A stretch of 64,000 nucleotides of DNA, taken from the NCBI GenBank assembly GCA_024102665.1, contig JAGFJP010000069.1, positions 1-64,000 of the forward strand. The letters run 5' to 3'. The stretch's first letter is position 1. Each line of letters opens with the position of its first letter. Positions 28,022 to 37,349 of this stretch are shown here, in pieces. Made by a program: the position numbers and the translations under genes. This DNA comes from Thiogranum sp. (GTDB lineage: Bacteria > Pseudomonadota > Gammaproteobacteria > DSM-19610). The notes under the pieces are model-generated. The model was not told the DNA's origin, ran no database searches, and saw only the letters and a program-made list of their open reading frames with translations.

Positions 28022-29827
28022 ATGCAACTTTCAGTACCAAGCCGAACCGCACCGACCAGCGGCTCTTTCGACAGCAGGCCCGGCAGCGTCAAATCCTGGA
28101 TCGATCACCTGCCCATGGGAAATGTCGGCGAAACCACAAGACTCCTGTTCGAAGCCCTGACCGAACTGAATCAACAGGACATTCCGGCACAACAACGTTT
28201 CAAGGCTCTGGAGATGCTGCGCAGGCCCGTGCATTTCGTGTCCGAAGCCATGAAAAAACATTTCGTCGGTCGATCACTTCCGCTTAGTGAGAAGAACCTC
28301 AAGATCGCCCGTTTGTCCCGCGAACTGACCCATGCCCTCGCGACCGGTTACAAAGTCATAGTGATGGATCAGATCGCGGGCGCGGGGCGAACCGACAAAA
28401 AACTGCTCGTCACCTGCATCCACAGATCGATCAGGTTGCTCAGCCAGGTGCTGCTTAAAGCGTATCAGGTTTATGAAGCCTACCCCGGCGCTGTGTGGCT
28501 GGAAATTCATTCGCTATACCGCCATGCCGAAAGCAATAGCCTGCACACCGCCAGCGTGTCGGACGAGTATTTGCAGGGACGCAAGTCTTCGACGATCGAT
28601 GATGCCTACAAGCAGATTCTGCTACTGGCGCTGGCGTGCCCTTACCGCCTTCGCCACGGCGAAGCGGAATCTGTTTATCAGATCCTCGAGGAATGGGCAC
28701 CACTCTGTGACTTGCAGCGTGTGGGTGAAAATGGCACTACACTCTTCTCTACCAATCTGGATACAGATCAGCCGCCCAGTTACCTGGTATTACGAAAGGC
28801 TAATGAGAATCGCAGCGCCTGTCGCGCTCTGAACACGGTTCGCCTTGCCGAACGAGTACGCAAGACCCTCAGCGAAATGCGCGCGCACCAGGCGCCGAAC
28901 ACGGGCACCATCAGCGTCGATACGCTGAGACACCTGATGCTGGCCTGGGGCATCATGCCGAAACGGCGTTTTTCGCGCACCCGGGAGCATGCCGACGTCA
29001 TCGTAGCAATGGGCCTGAGCGCGGTGCATTACTTTGTCAGCGGCGAGTTTGCCTTCAGTGATGCGGCGACCTCGCACGAATGCGCAACTGACCCGAACAG
29101 CACGGACCGCACAGACACGCGATTCAACGACCGCGCCAGGTTCCAGGCAAGACCAACCCGCGAGACCGACGGTCTGCTGCCAGATGTGTGGGAGATGGAC
29201 TACCGTATTGAAGGTGAAGCCGCACCGTCGACCCTTGAGATGGCCGTGGCCAGGGCTGCCTCGGGGATGCAGATCGACACTAATCATCGCACTCAGAGCT
29301 GGAAGATGGTGAATGTCAGCGCTGGCGGTTACTGTCTGCTGTGGGACAATCTGGAAACTACGCGCTCGCAGGTCGGCGAACTGCTGGGCATCCGTGAAGA
29401 GAGCGATCCGGACACGTTTCACTGGCGGCTGGGCGTCATCCGCTGGCTGAAGTATGCCGATAAACGCGGCCTCGAACTGGGCGTCCAGATGCTGTCACCG
29501 GGCGCCGTGGCAATCGCCGGACGACCGGAGCAATGCCACGCAAACGACGAGCATTACATGCGTGGATTGCTGCTGCCGGAAGTGGCGTCGCTGCAGCAGG
29601 AAGCGACCCTGCTGCTGCCGTCGCCGCCATTCAGGGCCGGGGCAACCGCGGTGATCAACTGCCAGGGCAAGAACGTCCAGGTCAAACTCACCAAGCTGGT
29701 GGAAAATACCGGCAGTTTTGCGCAGTTTCAGTTCGAATCGCTCGGAGAAGTGGAACCGCCGCGACCACGGAAACCGGTTCGAAAACCCATATCGCGTGAT
29801 TTCGACGACGTCTGGGAGCTACTCTGA
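28022..29827 (+). CDS. FimW/TfpB-like candidate c-di-GMP receptor for type IV pili
   Basis: 601 residues, cytoplasmic, no signal or membrane segment. A helical N-terminal two-thirds is followed by a C-terminal PilZ-like part with VNVSAGGYCLLWDN (about 430-445) and LELGVQMLSPGA. The overall length and this C-terminus resemble FimW of Pseudomonas and TfpB of Acinetobacter, c-di-GMP-binding proteins that promote pilus function. The fimX-like gene 0.8 kb downstream supports this. The family call is moderate; a strict PilZ RxxxR motif is not obvious. Confidence 0.6.
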   Translation: MQLSVPSRTAPTSGSFDSRPGSVKSWIDHLPMGNVGETTRLLFEALTELNQQDIPAQQRFKALEMLRRPVHFVSEAMKKHFVGRSLPLSEKNLKIARLSRELTHALATGYKVIVMDQIAGAGRTDKKLLVTCIHRSIRLLSQVLLKAYQVYEAYPGAVWLEIHSLYRHAESNSLHTASVSDEYLQGRKSSTIDDAYKQILLLALACPYRLRHGEAESVYQILEEWAPLCDLQRVGENGTTLFSTNLDTDQPPSYLVLRKANENRSACRALNTVRLAERVRKTLSEMRAHQAPNTGTISVDTLRHLMLAWGIMPKRRFSRTREHADVIVAMGLSAVHYFVSGEFAFSDAATSHECATDPNSTDRTDTRFNDRARFQARPTRETDGLLPDVWEMDYRIEGEAAPSTLEMAVARAASGMQIDTNHRTQSWKMVNVSAGGYCLLWDNLETTRSQVGELLGIREESDPDTFHWRLGVIRWLKYADKRGLELGVQMLSPGAVAIAGRPEQCHANDEHYMRGLLLPEVASLQQEATLLLPSPPFRAGATAVINCQGKNVQVKLTKLVENTGSFAQFQFESLGEVEPPRPRKPVRKPISRDFDDVWELL

Positions 29828-29832
29828 TCCGG

Positions 29833-29864
29833 TCCGGAGAAACCCGTTACCCGGGTTCTCCGGA
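29833..29864. terminator. Bidirectional terminator-like hairpin
   Basis: TCCGGAGAAACCCG and CGGGTTCTCCGGA pair around a short loop with one bulged A, between the convergent fimW-like and GNAT genes. Only a short T-run follows on the plus strand, so efficiency is uncertain. Confidence 0.55.
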
Positions 29865-29865
29865 T

Positions 29866-30387
29866 TTAAAACAGCGCCTTGAAGAGATCGGGATATTCGA
29901 CGGTCCCGCCCCCCTGAAGGGCGCCATCAACGAGTTCCATCGCTGTCAGGGCGTCTTCCGGAATCGGGAGATTGCAGCTGACGCCCCAATCCTTTGCCGG
30001 CTTGAAACCGAAACGCAGGTAGTAGTCCGGGTGACCGGCCACCACAATCGCGGTGTAACAGAGAGGCTTCGCCCGTGCGACTGCCGCTTCGATCAATTCA
30101 GAGCCTATGCCCCGATGCGACTGGGACGGAACCACCGACATAGGTCCCAGTGCAAGTATCTCAGTTCCGCCTTTGGGGGAATTGAAACGCACCTTGGTTA
30201 ATACCACGTGCCCGACAATACGGCCGTTCAGCTCGGCCACCAGCGAAAGATCGGGGATGAAAACACTGGATTTGCGCAGCTCCCCGATCAATTGCGCTTC
30301 CGCCTCTCCCTGGAATGCACTGAGATTGACAACGTCAATGGCCCGCAGATCGTCCGCCGTTTCCGCTCGTACCTTGATTTGTTGCAT
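29866..30387 (-). CDS. GNAT family N-acetyltransferase
   Basis: 173 residues from the ATG at 30387 (MQQIKVRAETADDLRAI). The acetyl-CoA loop is VVPSQSHRGIGSELI (Q/R-x-x-G-x-G/A type), with LALGPMSV before it and HPDYYLRFGF after, as in the YhbS subgroup of small GNAT enzymes. Substrate unknown. It stands alone on the minus strand between two c-di-GMP protein genes. A further 14 in-frame codons upstream are not supported by the family. Confidence 0.85.
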   Translation of the reverse strand: MQQIKVRAETADDLRAIDVVNLSAFQGEAEAQLIGELRKSSVFIPDLSLVAELNGRIVGHVVLTKVRFNSPKGGTEILALGPMSVVPSQSHRGIGSELIEAAVARAKPLCYTAIVVAGHPDYYLRFGFKPAKDWGVSCNLPIPEDALTAMELVDGALQGGGTVEYPDLFKALF

Positions 30388-30603
30388 AGCTGTTCCCGCC
30401 TGCTGCCTGATGCCCACGGTCGGCACCATTTGCGGGCATGCTAACAGGAAAACCCCACAACGAAAAGCGTTTGGAAATCAACAACTGGTGAGAGGGCAAA
30501 TGCCTTTGGCGCGGTAAAGAATCGTGCGCCGGCGGCCGAAACAGTGGAAGCGCGCTGCCGGCCCGGGTCGGCCTACGGAACCCCACAGGAGAGCATTCCG
30601 GAC

Positions 30604-32691
30604 ATGGATATGGATCAAACGTTGCGACTGGTGATTGTCGAGGAATCCCGCAACGACGCTGAAGCCCTGGCAAATATACTGCGTAATTCCGGCCAGGCGT
30701 CCAGGCTGAGTTATGCCGCGGACCAGGAAGATTTGGTCGCGGCCCTGGACAAACAATCCCCTGATATCGTTCTCGTCGCCAGCGGCCTCGAAGCCATTGG
30801 ACTGGCTGACGTGGTAAAGTGCCTGGAAGAAAGAAAGCTGCGCATCCCGGTGATCGCCATCGGCGAATCCGGCGACGAAACGGCGATTATCGAAGCGATG
30901 CGCGAGGGAGCGATCGACGCTTGCTCCTATGACCAGCCCGAACACCTGCAACTGGTCGTCAGGCGCGAGCTTTCCCGTATCAAAATAACCCAGAACGCCG
31001 AGACCTTCGAGCTCAAGTTCCGTGAGAGCGAAAAGCGCGCCCGGATGCTGATGGAGAGTTCCCGGGACGCTATTGCCTATGTGCACGAAGGGATGCATAT
31101 CTTCGCCAACCGCTCCTACCTGGAAATGTTCGGATTCGATGACCTCGAAGAAATCGAGGGCACACCGATTCTGGACATGGTGGCACCTGACGATCACGCT
31201 GAATTCAAGGAATTCCTGCGCAACTATGGCAAAGACGGCTCGCAGGAAGGAATGCTCGAAACCCATGGCCTGCTGCCCGATGGCAAGCAGTTCGACGCGC
31301 AAATGGAGTTCACGCTGGCCAGCGTCGACGGAGAACCCTGCACGCAGATCATCATCCGCAGCCAGGGCGCCTCAAGCAAAGAGCTGGAACAGAAACTCAA
31401 GTATCTCAGCAAACAGGACGTACTGACCGGCCTTTTCAACCGGCAATATTTCATGGAAGAAATGGAGCTTGCGATCACTGATGCCATTAGCGGGTCCAGC
31501 AACGCCGCGGTTCTTTACCTGCTGATCGACAACTTCAAGGACGTCAAGGACAACGTCGGCATCGGCGCCGCCGACATGGTTGTAAGCGACGTCGCTGAAC
31601 TGCTGCGCAAGCACACAAGCGATAGCGATATCGTAGCGCGTTTCGGAGATCACTCCTTTACCGTGCTGCGCAAGGACTGCGACATCGAGTCCTTCCAGGC
31701 GCTGGCGGAAACGCTGCGCCGGAATGTGGAAGACCATATCGCCGATATCGAAGGCCAGTCGGTGACAACCACCTGCAGTATCGGCATGAGCCTTGTGACT
31801 GAAAGCACGCCGTCGGCTCATGAAGTCATTTCCCGCGCTGATCTTGCCTGTGAAGTCGCCCGTTCCTCAGGCGGCAACCGGATTCACCTGCACAACCCGG
31901 TGGTCGACGAGAAAATTGGCAAGGAACGCGACCAGCAGATGCATGCGCTCATCAAGGAATCGCTGGAGAAAGATCAGTTCCAGCTGCTTTACCAGCCTGT
32001 TGTAAGCCTGCAGGGCGCGAGCGGCGAAAAATACGAGGTGCTGCTGCGCATGCTGAATGATGAGGGCGAACACATTCTGCCCACGCAGTTCCTTCCAATC
32101 TCTGAACAGACAGGTCAGGTAGCGGAAATCGACCGATGGGTCATCAGGCAGGCGATCCGGGCGCTCGCCGAGCATCGGGCGCAAGGCGCGGAAACCCAGT
32201 TCTTCATCAAGATATCCGGCGCCACCCTGCTTGACGAGGATCTGATCGGTTTCATCCAGCAGGTTTTGAAAGAGACGCGTCTGCCGGGAGATGCGATTAT
32301 TTTCGAAATCGCCGAAAAAGATGCGTCTCTGCATCTGAAGCACGCCAAGACGCTGGTGAAAACACTTCAGCAACTGCATTGCCAGACCGCGCTCGAGCAC
32401 TTCGGTGCAGGACCGAACTCATTCCAGCTGCTGAAGCATCTGCCCGTTGACTTCCTCAAGATCGACGGCTCTTTCATACATAACCTTGCCACCAATAACG
32501 ACAACCAGGCAATGGTCAAGTCGATCCTGGACACGGCAAGTTCCATGAACAGGCAATGTATCGCGGAATACGTACAGGACGCGCACAGTCTCGCAGTGCT
32601 CTGGCAAAGCGGCATTCACTATATCCAGGGCAATTTCCTTCAGGAACCCAGCGAGGCCCTGAACTACGATTTTTCGGGCGAAATCGCCTGA
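30604..32691 (+). CDS. fimX: FimX-like REC-PAS-GGDEF-EAL protein with degenerate catalytic motifs
   Basis: 695 residues in order: response-regulator-like domain (1-125, LVIVEESRNDAEALANIL), PAS (~150-260), GGDEF-like (~275-430) and EAL-like (~440-690). The GGDEF signature is degraded to RFGDHSF and the EAL signature to EVLLRM, as in Pseudomonas FimX, which senses c-di-GMP through its EAL domain and drives type IV pilus assembly. The ATG at 30604 has CAGGAGAG upstream. With pilW and the FimW-like gene it forms the pilus control set of this window. Confidence 0.85.
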   Translation: MDMDQTLRLVIVEESRNDAEALANILRNSGQASRLSYAADQEDLVAALDKQSPDIVLVASGLEAIGLADVVKCLEERKLRIPVIAIGESGDETAIIEAMREGAIDACSYDQPEHLQLVVRRELSRIKITQNAETFELKFRESEKRARMLMESSRDAIAYVHEGMHIFANRSYLEMFGFDDLEEIEGTPILDMVAPDDHAEFKEFLRNYGKDGSQEGMLETHGLLPDGKQFDAQMEFTLASVDGEPCTQIIIRSQGASSKELEQKLKYLSKQDVLTGLFNRQYFMEEMELAITDAISGSSNAAVLYLLIDNFKDVKDNVGIGAADMVVSDVAELLRKHTSDSDIVARFGDHSFTVLRKDCDIESFQALAETLRRNVEDHIADIEGQSVTTTCSIGMSLVTESTPSAHEVISRADLACEVARSSGGNRIHLHNPVVDEKIGKERDQQMHALIKESLEKDQFQLLYQPVVSLQGASGEKYEVLLRMLNDEGEHILPTQFLPISEQTGQVAEIDRWVIRQAIRALAEHRAQGAETQFFIKISGATLLDEDLIGFIQQVLKETRLPGDAIIFEIAEKDASLHLKHAKTLVKTLQQLHCQTALEHFGAGPNSFQLLKHLPVDFLKIDGSFIHNLATNNDNQAMVKSILDTASSMNRQCIAEYVQDAHSLAVLWQSGIHYIQGNFLQEPSEALNYDFSGEIA

Positions 32692-32766
32692 CTGCACAGC
32701 AGCCTGCAAAGTGCCGCGCGTCCGGCAACAAAGCGTTTCACTCGCGCACCTGCGTGCCGCGCAAAT

Positions 32767-33990
32767 TCAGTCGAGAACGTGAGACACCAGCCCGTCGGCC
32801 AGTTTCGGCTCGAACCAGGTGGACTTGGGCGGCATAACTTCGTTGGCATCTGCAACTGCCATCAGGTCGTCCATGCTGGTGGGAAACATGGAGAACGCCA
32901 CTGCCATATCTCCGCTCTCGACGCGCTTTTCCAGCTCACGCAGGCCCCGAATGCCGCCGACAAAGTCGATGCGCGGATCGCGGCGCGGATCACTGATTCC
33001 CAGCACCGGCTCCAGCAGGTTATTCGCCAGTAGACTGACATCGAGTCTCCCCACGGGATCGGCGGGGACGCGATCGGCATGGATGGTGAGGCGATACCAG
33101 CGTCCGTCGAGATACATACCGAATTCGCCCGGGCGGCCCGGGGCTACCGCGTCTTTTTCCGGACGGGTTTCGAAAGCTTCATCAACCCGTTTCCGGAACT
33201 CGGCTCCGGACAGGCCATTGAGGTCTTTCACCACGCGGTTGTAGTCAAGAATCTTCATCTGTTTGTGCGGGAAGATCACCGACAGGAAATAATTGCTCAT
33301 GGCATCCGGCCCGCGGTTGAGAGTGGCTGCCACCCGGGAAGCAGCCGCTGAGCGGTGATGACCGTCGGCGATGTAGAGCGCATCCATTTTGTCGAAAGCT
33401 GCGGTCAACCGATCTATCAGACCCTGATCTTTCACTACCCAGAAAGCATGACCGATGCCGTCGTCTGCGGCGATTTCGTACTCAGGCGCCGACGACGTAA
33501 CCGATGCGATCATCCGGTCGATATCCTCCTGCGAACGGTAAGCAAGCAGCACCGGGCCGGTCTGGGCATTCAAGGCTTCAATCTGCCGGACACGATCATC
33601 TTCCTTGTCCGGTCTCGTAAACTCGTGTTTGCGGATTCGATTGCTGTCGTAATCGGCAACCGAGGCGGCCGCAACCAGCCCGGTCTGCACATGCTGACCC
33701 ATGGTGAGCCGATAGACGTAGTAGCACGGTTTGTCGTCGCGCCGCAGTATCCCCTTGTCGACCATTTTTTGCAGGTTCTCTGCTGCTTTCGCATATACGG
33801 CCGGATCGTGGGGATTGGTGCCTTGCGGAAGATCGATCTCAGCCTTGGAAATGTGCAAGAAACTCCACGGCCGGCCGGCCGCCCGCTGCCGCGCTTCGTC
33901 GCTGTTAAGAACATCGTAAGGTGGCGCGACCACAGCGGCGGCGTGTTCAGGCACCGGCCGCAAACCGGCAAAAGGACGAATCAGGGACAT
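32767..33990 (-). CDS. DUF1015 family protein
   Basis: 407 residues, soluble. Family features are the start MSLIRPFAGLRPVP with VVAPPYDVL, the FLHISKAEIDLP segment, YVYRLTM, and IADGHHRSAAASRVAATLN (about 217-235), whose His-rich loop is the most conserved part. DUF1015 is widespread, often beside serine biosynthesis genes in other bacteria; none is here. No activity is assigned with confidence. Confidence 0.85.
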   Translation of the reverse strand: MSLIRPFAGLRPVPEHAAAVVAPPYDVLNSDEARQRAAGRPWSFLHISKAEIDLPQGTNPHDPAVYAKAAENLQKMVDKGILRRDDKPCYYVYRLTMGQHVQTGLVAAASVADYDSNRIRKHEFTRPDKEDDRVRQIEALNAQTGPVLLAYRSQEDIDRMIASVTSSAPEYEIAADDGIGHAFWVVKDQGLIDRLTAAFDKMDALYIADGHHRSAAASRVAATLNRGPDAMSNYFLSVIFPHKQMKILDYNRVVKDLNGLSGAEFRKRVDEAFETRPEKDAVAPGRPGEFGMYLDGRWYRLTIHADRVPADPVGRLDVSLLANNLLEPVLGISDPRRDPRIDFVGGIRGLRELEKRVESGDMAVAFSMFPTSMDDLMAVADANEVMPPKSTWFEPKLADGLVSHVLD

Positions 33991-34107
33991 AAGCTGTAAA
34001 TCCTGGTTGGATAACTCGAAAGACCGTTATTCTACCTGCCCCCGGACAACGTTGCACCGGCTGGGCCCGGATGTGCAACGCGCCGGAACAGCACCAGGAC
34101 TTTGCGG

Positions 34108-34995
34108 TTACCCGCGCAGGGCTTCAAGCGCGGCAATACGCTCATCAAGAGGCGGATGCGACAGGAACAGCCGTTTCAGACCGTGCGCCATGCGGCCGGA
34201 AATACCGAATGCCGCCAGCTGATCAGGTAGCTCCGCCTGTCCGGCAGCGATTTGCAGGCGTCGCAGGGCCGCAATCATCTTTCCACGCCCCGCCAGTTTC
34301 GCGCCGCCGGCGTCCGCACGGAATTCACGCCAGCGCGAGAACCACATCACAATGGCGCTGGCGAGGATGCCCAGCAGCACTTGCGCGACGATGGCTGTAA
34401 TGAAGAATGCCGGCCCGTGGCCGCGCTCTGTCTTGAATACCACGCGATCGATGACGTGCCCGATCACCCGCGACAGGAATATTACAAATGTATTGACGAC
34501 GCCCTGGATCAACCCCAGGGTAACCATGTCGCCGTTTGCCACATGGCTGATTTCATGTCCGAGGACCGCTTCCACCTCATCGCGCTGCATGTTGCGCAGC
34601 AAGCCGGTGCTTACCGCGACCAGAGCGCTGTTTCTGTTCATTCCGGTGGCGAAGGCATTGACATCCGGAGAATCGTAAACCGCGACTTCCGGTGTGCGGA
34701 TTCCCGCCGCCCGCGCCTGGGCCGCGACCAGGTTGATTAACCAGGCTTCGGTTTCGTTAGCGGGTTGCTCGATTACCCGCGCGCCGGTCATGCGTTTCGC
34801 TGACCACTTGGACATGGCAAGCGAAATGAATGAGCCGCCCATGCCCAGCACCGCCGAGAAAATCAGCAGGGCGCGCAAATCAAGATCAACGCCCTGCTGG
34901 TCAAGTATGCTGTCGATACCCAGAAGCCGCAGGGCCACGCTCAACACCACCAGGATCGCGATATTGGTTGCCAGGAAAAGAAATATGCGTTTCAT
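34108..34995 (-). CDS. htpX: HtpX, inner-membrane zinc metalloprotease
   Basis: Heat-shock membrane protease for misfolded membrane proteins, M48 family. 295 residues: two N-terminal membrane segments ([36 protein letters not shown]), the zinc motif HEISH (about 141), two more membrane segments and [14 protein letters not shown] supplying the third ligand. ATG at 34995 chosen (MKRIFLFL). A sigma-32-like promoter lies at 35032-35060. Confidence 0.95.
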   Translation of the reverse strand: MKRIFLFLATNIAILVVLSVALRLLGIDSILDQQGVDLDLRALLIFSAVLGMGGSFISLAMSKWSAKRMTGARVIEQPANETEAWLINLVAAQARAAGIRTPEVAVYDSPDVNAFATGMNRNSALVAVSTGLLRNMQRDEVEAVLGHEISHVANGDMVTLGLIQGVVNTFVIFLSRVIGHVIDRVVFKTERGHGPAFFITAIVAQVLLGILASAIVMWFSRWREFRADAGGAKLAGRGKMIAALRRLQIAAGQAELPDQLAAFGISGRMAHGLKRLFLSHPPLDERIAALEALRG

Positions 34996-35031
34996 GCTCC
35001 ACACGCCCTATATGAATGACACCTGGACCAC

Positions 35032-35060
35032 AGATAGTGGCTCACCGGGGCTTTTTCAAC
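35032..35060 (-). promoter_or_regulatory. Candidate sigma-32 promoter of htpX
   Basis: Minus-strand GTTGAA (35055-35060), a 15-bp spacer and CACTATCT (35032-35039) resemble the heat-shock consensus CTTGAA-N13-15-CCCCATNT at 5 of 6 and 6 of 8 positions. It lies 37 bp before the htpX ATG and reaches to the parC stop. Confidence 0.45.
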
Positions 35061-35063
35061 CCC

Positions 35064-37307
35064 CTATTCCGCATATACCCGGTCGACTTTCTGCAGTCCG
35101 CGCGGCAGTTTCTTCCCCTTTCGACCACGATCACCCTGATATGATTCGAGATCCGCTATCTTGAGCCTCAGGTGTCGCTTGCCGGCGTGCAGCACCAGGC
35201 TGCCGTCCGCGGCCACGCTGGTGATCCCCGTCATGTACTCTTCGCGCTTTGCCAGCTTGCCGGGGTTGATACCCTGGATCTTGATGCCTTTGCCGCGATT
35301 CAGACGTGGAACTTCAGCGGCGGGAATAACCAGCAACTGTCCCTGTGCGTTAACCGCCGCGATAAAATCAGTCCCGGGATCGGTGACCGGTGCCGGCGCC
35401 AGTACCCGCGCGTTTTTCGGCACCGACAATACCGCCTTGCCGGCCCTTGTACGGGCCACCAGGTCCCCCAGGCGAGCAATAAAACCGTAGCCTGCGTCAG
35501 TGGCCAGCAGATAGAGCCGGTCAGGATCGCCGGCCATCACGCCGACGAAGCTGGCACCATCCGGCGGGTTGAACCGTCCAGTGAGCGGTTCGCCCTGCCC
35601 GCGCGCCGAAGGCAATCCGTGTGCCGCAAGCGTGTAGGCGCGACCTGTGGAATCGAGGAACACCGCCTGCTGGTTGCTGCGCCCGTAGGCCGCAGCCTTG
35701 AAACTGTCGCCCGCCTTGTAACTCAGCGTCTCGGGATCGATCTCATGCCCCCTGGCGGCGCGCACCCAACCCTTCTCTGACAACACGACAGTAACCGGTT
35801 CGCTCGGCACCAGCGCGGTTTCATCAATCGCCTGCGCCGGTTCCCTTTCCACCAGCCGCGAACGGCGCTCGTCGCCGTAGGCTTCCGTATCCGCTTCGAT
35901 TTCCTTGCGCACCAGGGTTTGCAGACGTCGCTTCGAGGACAGCGTCTTTTGCAACGTATCGCGCTCTTCGCTCAGTTCCTGTTGTTCGCCGCGGATCTTT
36001 GTTTCCTCGAGCCTGGCAAGGTGTCGTAATTTCAGATCGAGAATCGCTTCCGCCTGCCGGTCGCTAAGACTGAAGCGCGCCATCAGCACCGGTTTCGGCT
36101 CATCCTCGCTGCGGATAATGGCTATCACCTCGTCGATGTTCAGGTAGGCAATCAACAGGCCATCGAGGATGTGCAGGCGGTCGAGCACCTTGTCGAGCCT
36201 GAACTGCAGCCGTCGGGTAACGGTCGTGATGCGAAAATCTATCCATTCCCTGAGCAGGGTGCGCAAATCCTTAACTGCGGGCCGCCCGTCAAGTCCGATC
36301 ATGTTCAGGTTGATGCGGTAGCTGCGCTCCAGATCCGTGGTCGCGAACAGATGCGACATCAGCATGTCGGCATCGATGCGGCCGGAGCGCGGCACGATCA
36401 GCAGACGCGTCGGGTTTTCGTGATCGGATTCGTCACGGAGATCGGCGACCATGGGCAGCTTTTTGGCCGCCATTTGCGCCGCGATCTGCTCCAGCACCCT
36501 GGCTCCGGACACCTGGTAGGGCAGTTCAGTAATAACGATGTCGCCGCTTTCGCGTTCATACCGGGCACGGATCCGCACGCTGCCGCTGCCGGTCTGGTAG
36601 GCGCGCAGCAGGTCGTCACGCTGCGTAATAATTTCTCCGCCGGTGGGGTAGTCCGGTCCGGGGATGTGCCGGCACAACTCATCCACTGTCGCTTTGGGAT
36701 TTTCCAGCAAGTGCACCGCCGCACTCGCCACCTCGCGCAGGTTATGGGGGGGAATATCCGTTGCCATGCCCACTGCGATACCGGTAGCGCCGTTCAGCAG
36801 CACCGCCGGAAGGCGGGCCGGCAACAGCGTCGGCTCTTGCAGGGTGCCGTCGAAATTGGGCGCCCAGTCAACAGTTCCCTCGCCGAGTTCCGACAACAGC
36901 ACATCGGCGAACGCAGTCAGCCGCGCTTCGGTGTAACGCATGGCGGCGAACGACTTCGGATCGTCCGGCGCGCCCCAGTTTCCCTGCCCGTCTACCAGTG
37001 GATAACGGAAGGAAAAATCCTGCGCCATGTGCACCATGGCTTCATAGCAGGCGGAATCGCCATGCGGATGAAACTTGCCAAGCACGTCGCCGACAGTACG
37101 CGCGGACTTCTTGAATTTGGCACGCGAGGAAAGTCCGAGTTCGGACATGGCGTAAACGATGCGCCGCTGTACCGGCTTCAGTCCGTCGCCGATATGGGGT
37201 AACGCGCGGTCGAGAATAACGTACATGGAATAATCCAGGTACGCCTTCTCGGTGAAGGTGCGCAGTGGAAGCGTTTCCGGGATTTCCAGAGTGGTGTCGG
37301 TAGCCAT
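35064..37307 (-). CDS. parC: DNA topoisomerase IV subunit A
   Basis: DNA-cleaving subunit of topoisomerase IV, which decatenates daughter chromosomes. 747 residues: [12 protein letters not shown], the quinolone-determining segment [11 protein letters not shown] (Ser85 and Glu89 in susceptible form), active Tyr125 in MRYTEARL, and a C-terminal beta-pinwheel. Separated from parE by a PilZ protein gene on the same strand. Confidence 0.97.
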   Translation of the reverse strand: MATDTTLEIPETLPLRTFTEKAYLDYSMYVILDRALPHIGDGLKPVQRRIVYAMSELGLSSRAKFKKSARTVGDVLGKFHPHGDSACYEAMVHMAQDFSFRYPLVDGQGNWGAPDDPKSFAAMRYTEARLTAFADVLLSELGEGTVDWAPNFDGTLQEPTLLPARLPAVLLNGATGIAVGMATDIPPHNLREVASAAVHLLENPKATVDELCRHIPGPDYPTGGEIITQRDDLLRAYQTGSGSVRIRARYERESGDIVITELPYQVSGARVLEQIAAQMAAKKLPMVADLRDESDHENPTRLLIVPRSGRIDADMLMSHLFATTDLERSYRINLNMIGLDGRPAVKDLRTLLREWIDFRITTVTRRLQFRLDKVLDRLHILDGLLIAYLNIDEVIAIIRSEDEPKPVLMARFSLSDRQAEAILDLKLRHLARLEETKIRGEQQELSEERDTLQKTLSSKRRLQTLVRKEIEADTEAYGDERRSRLVEREPAQAIDETALVPSEPVTVVLSEKGWVRAARGHEIDPETLSYKAGDSFKAAAYGRSNQQAVFLDSTGRAYTLAAHGLPSARGQGEPLTGRFNPPDGASFVGVMAGDPDRLYLLATDAGYGFIARLGDLVARTRAGKAVLSVPKNARVLAPAPVTDPGTDFIAAVNAQGQLLVIPAAEVPRLNRGKGIKIQGINPGKLAKREEYMTGITSVAADGSLVLHAGKRHLRLKIADLESYQGDRGRKGKKLPRGLQKVDRVYAE

Positions 37308-37349
37308 GCCGGTTCCGTATCTGTTGCGGGACGGCGCGTATTGTACCGA

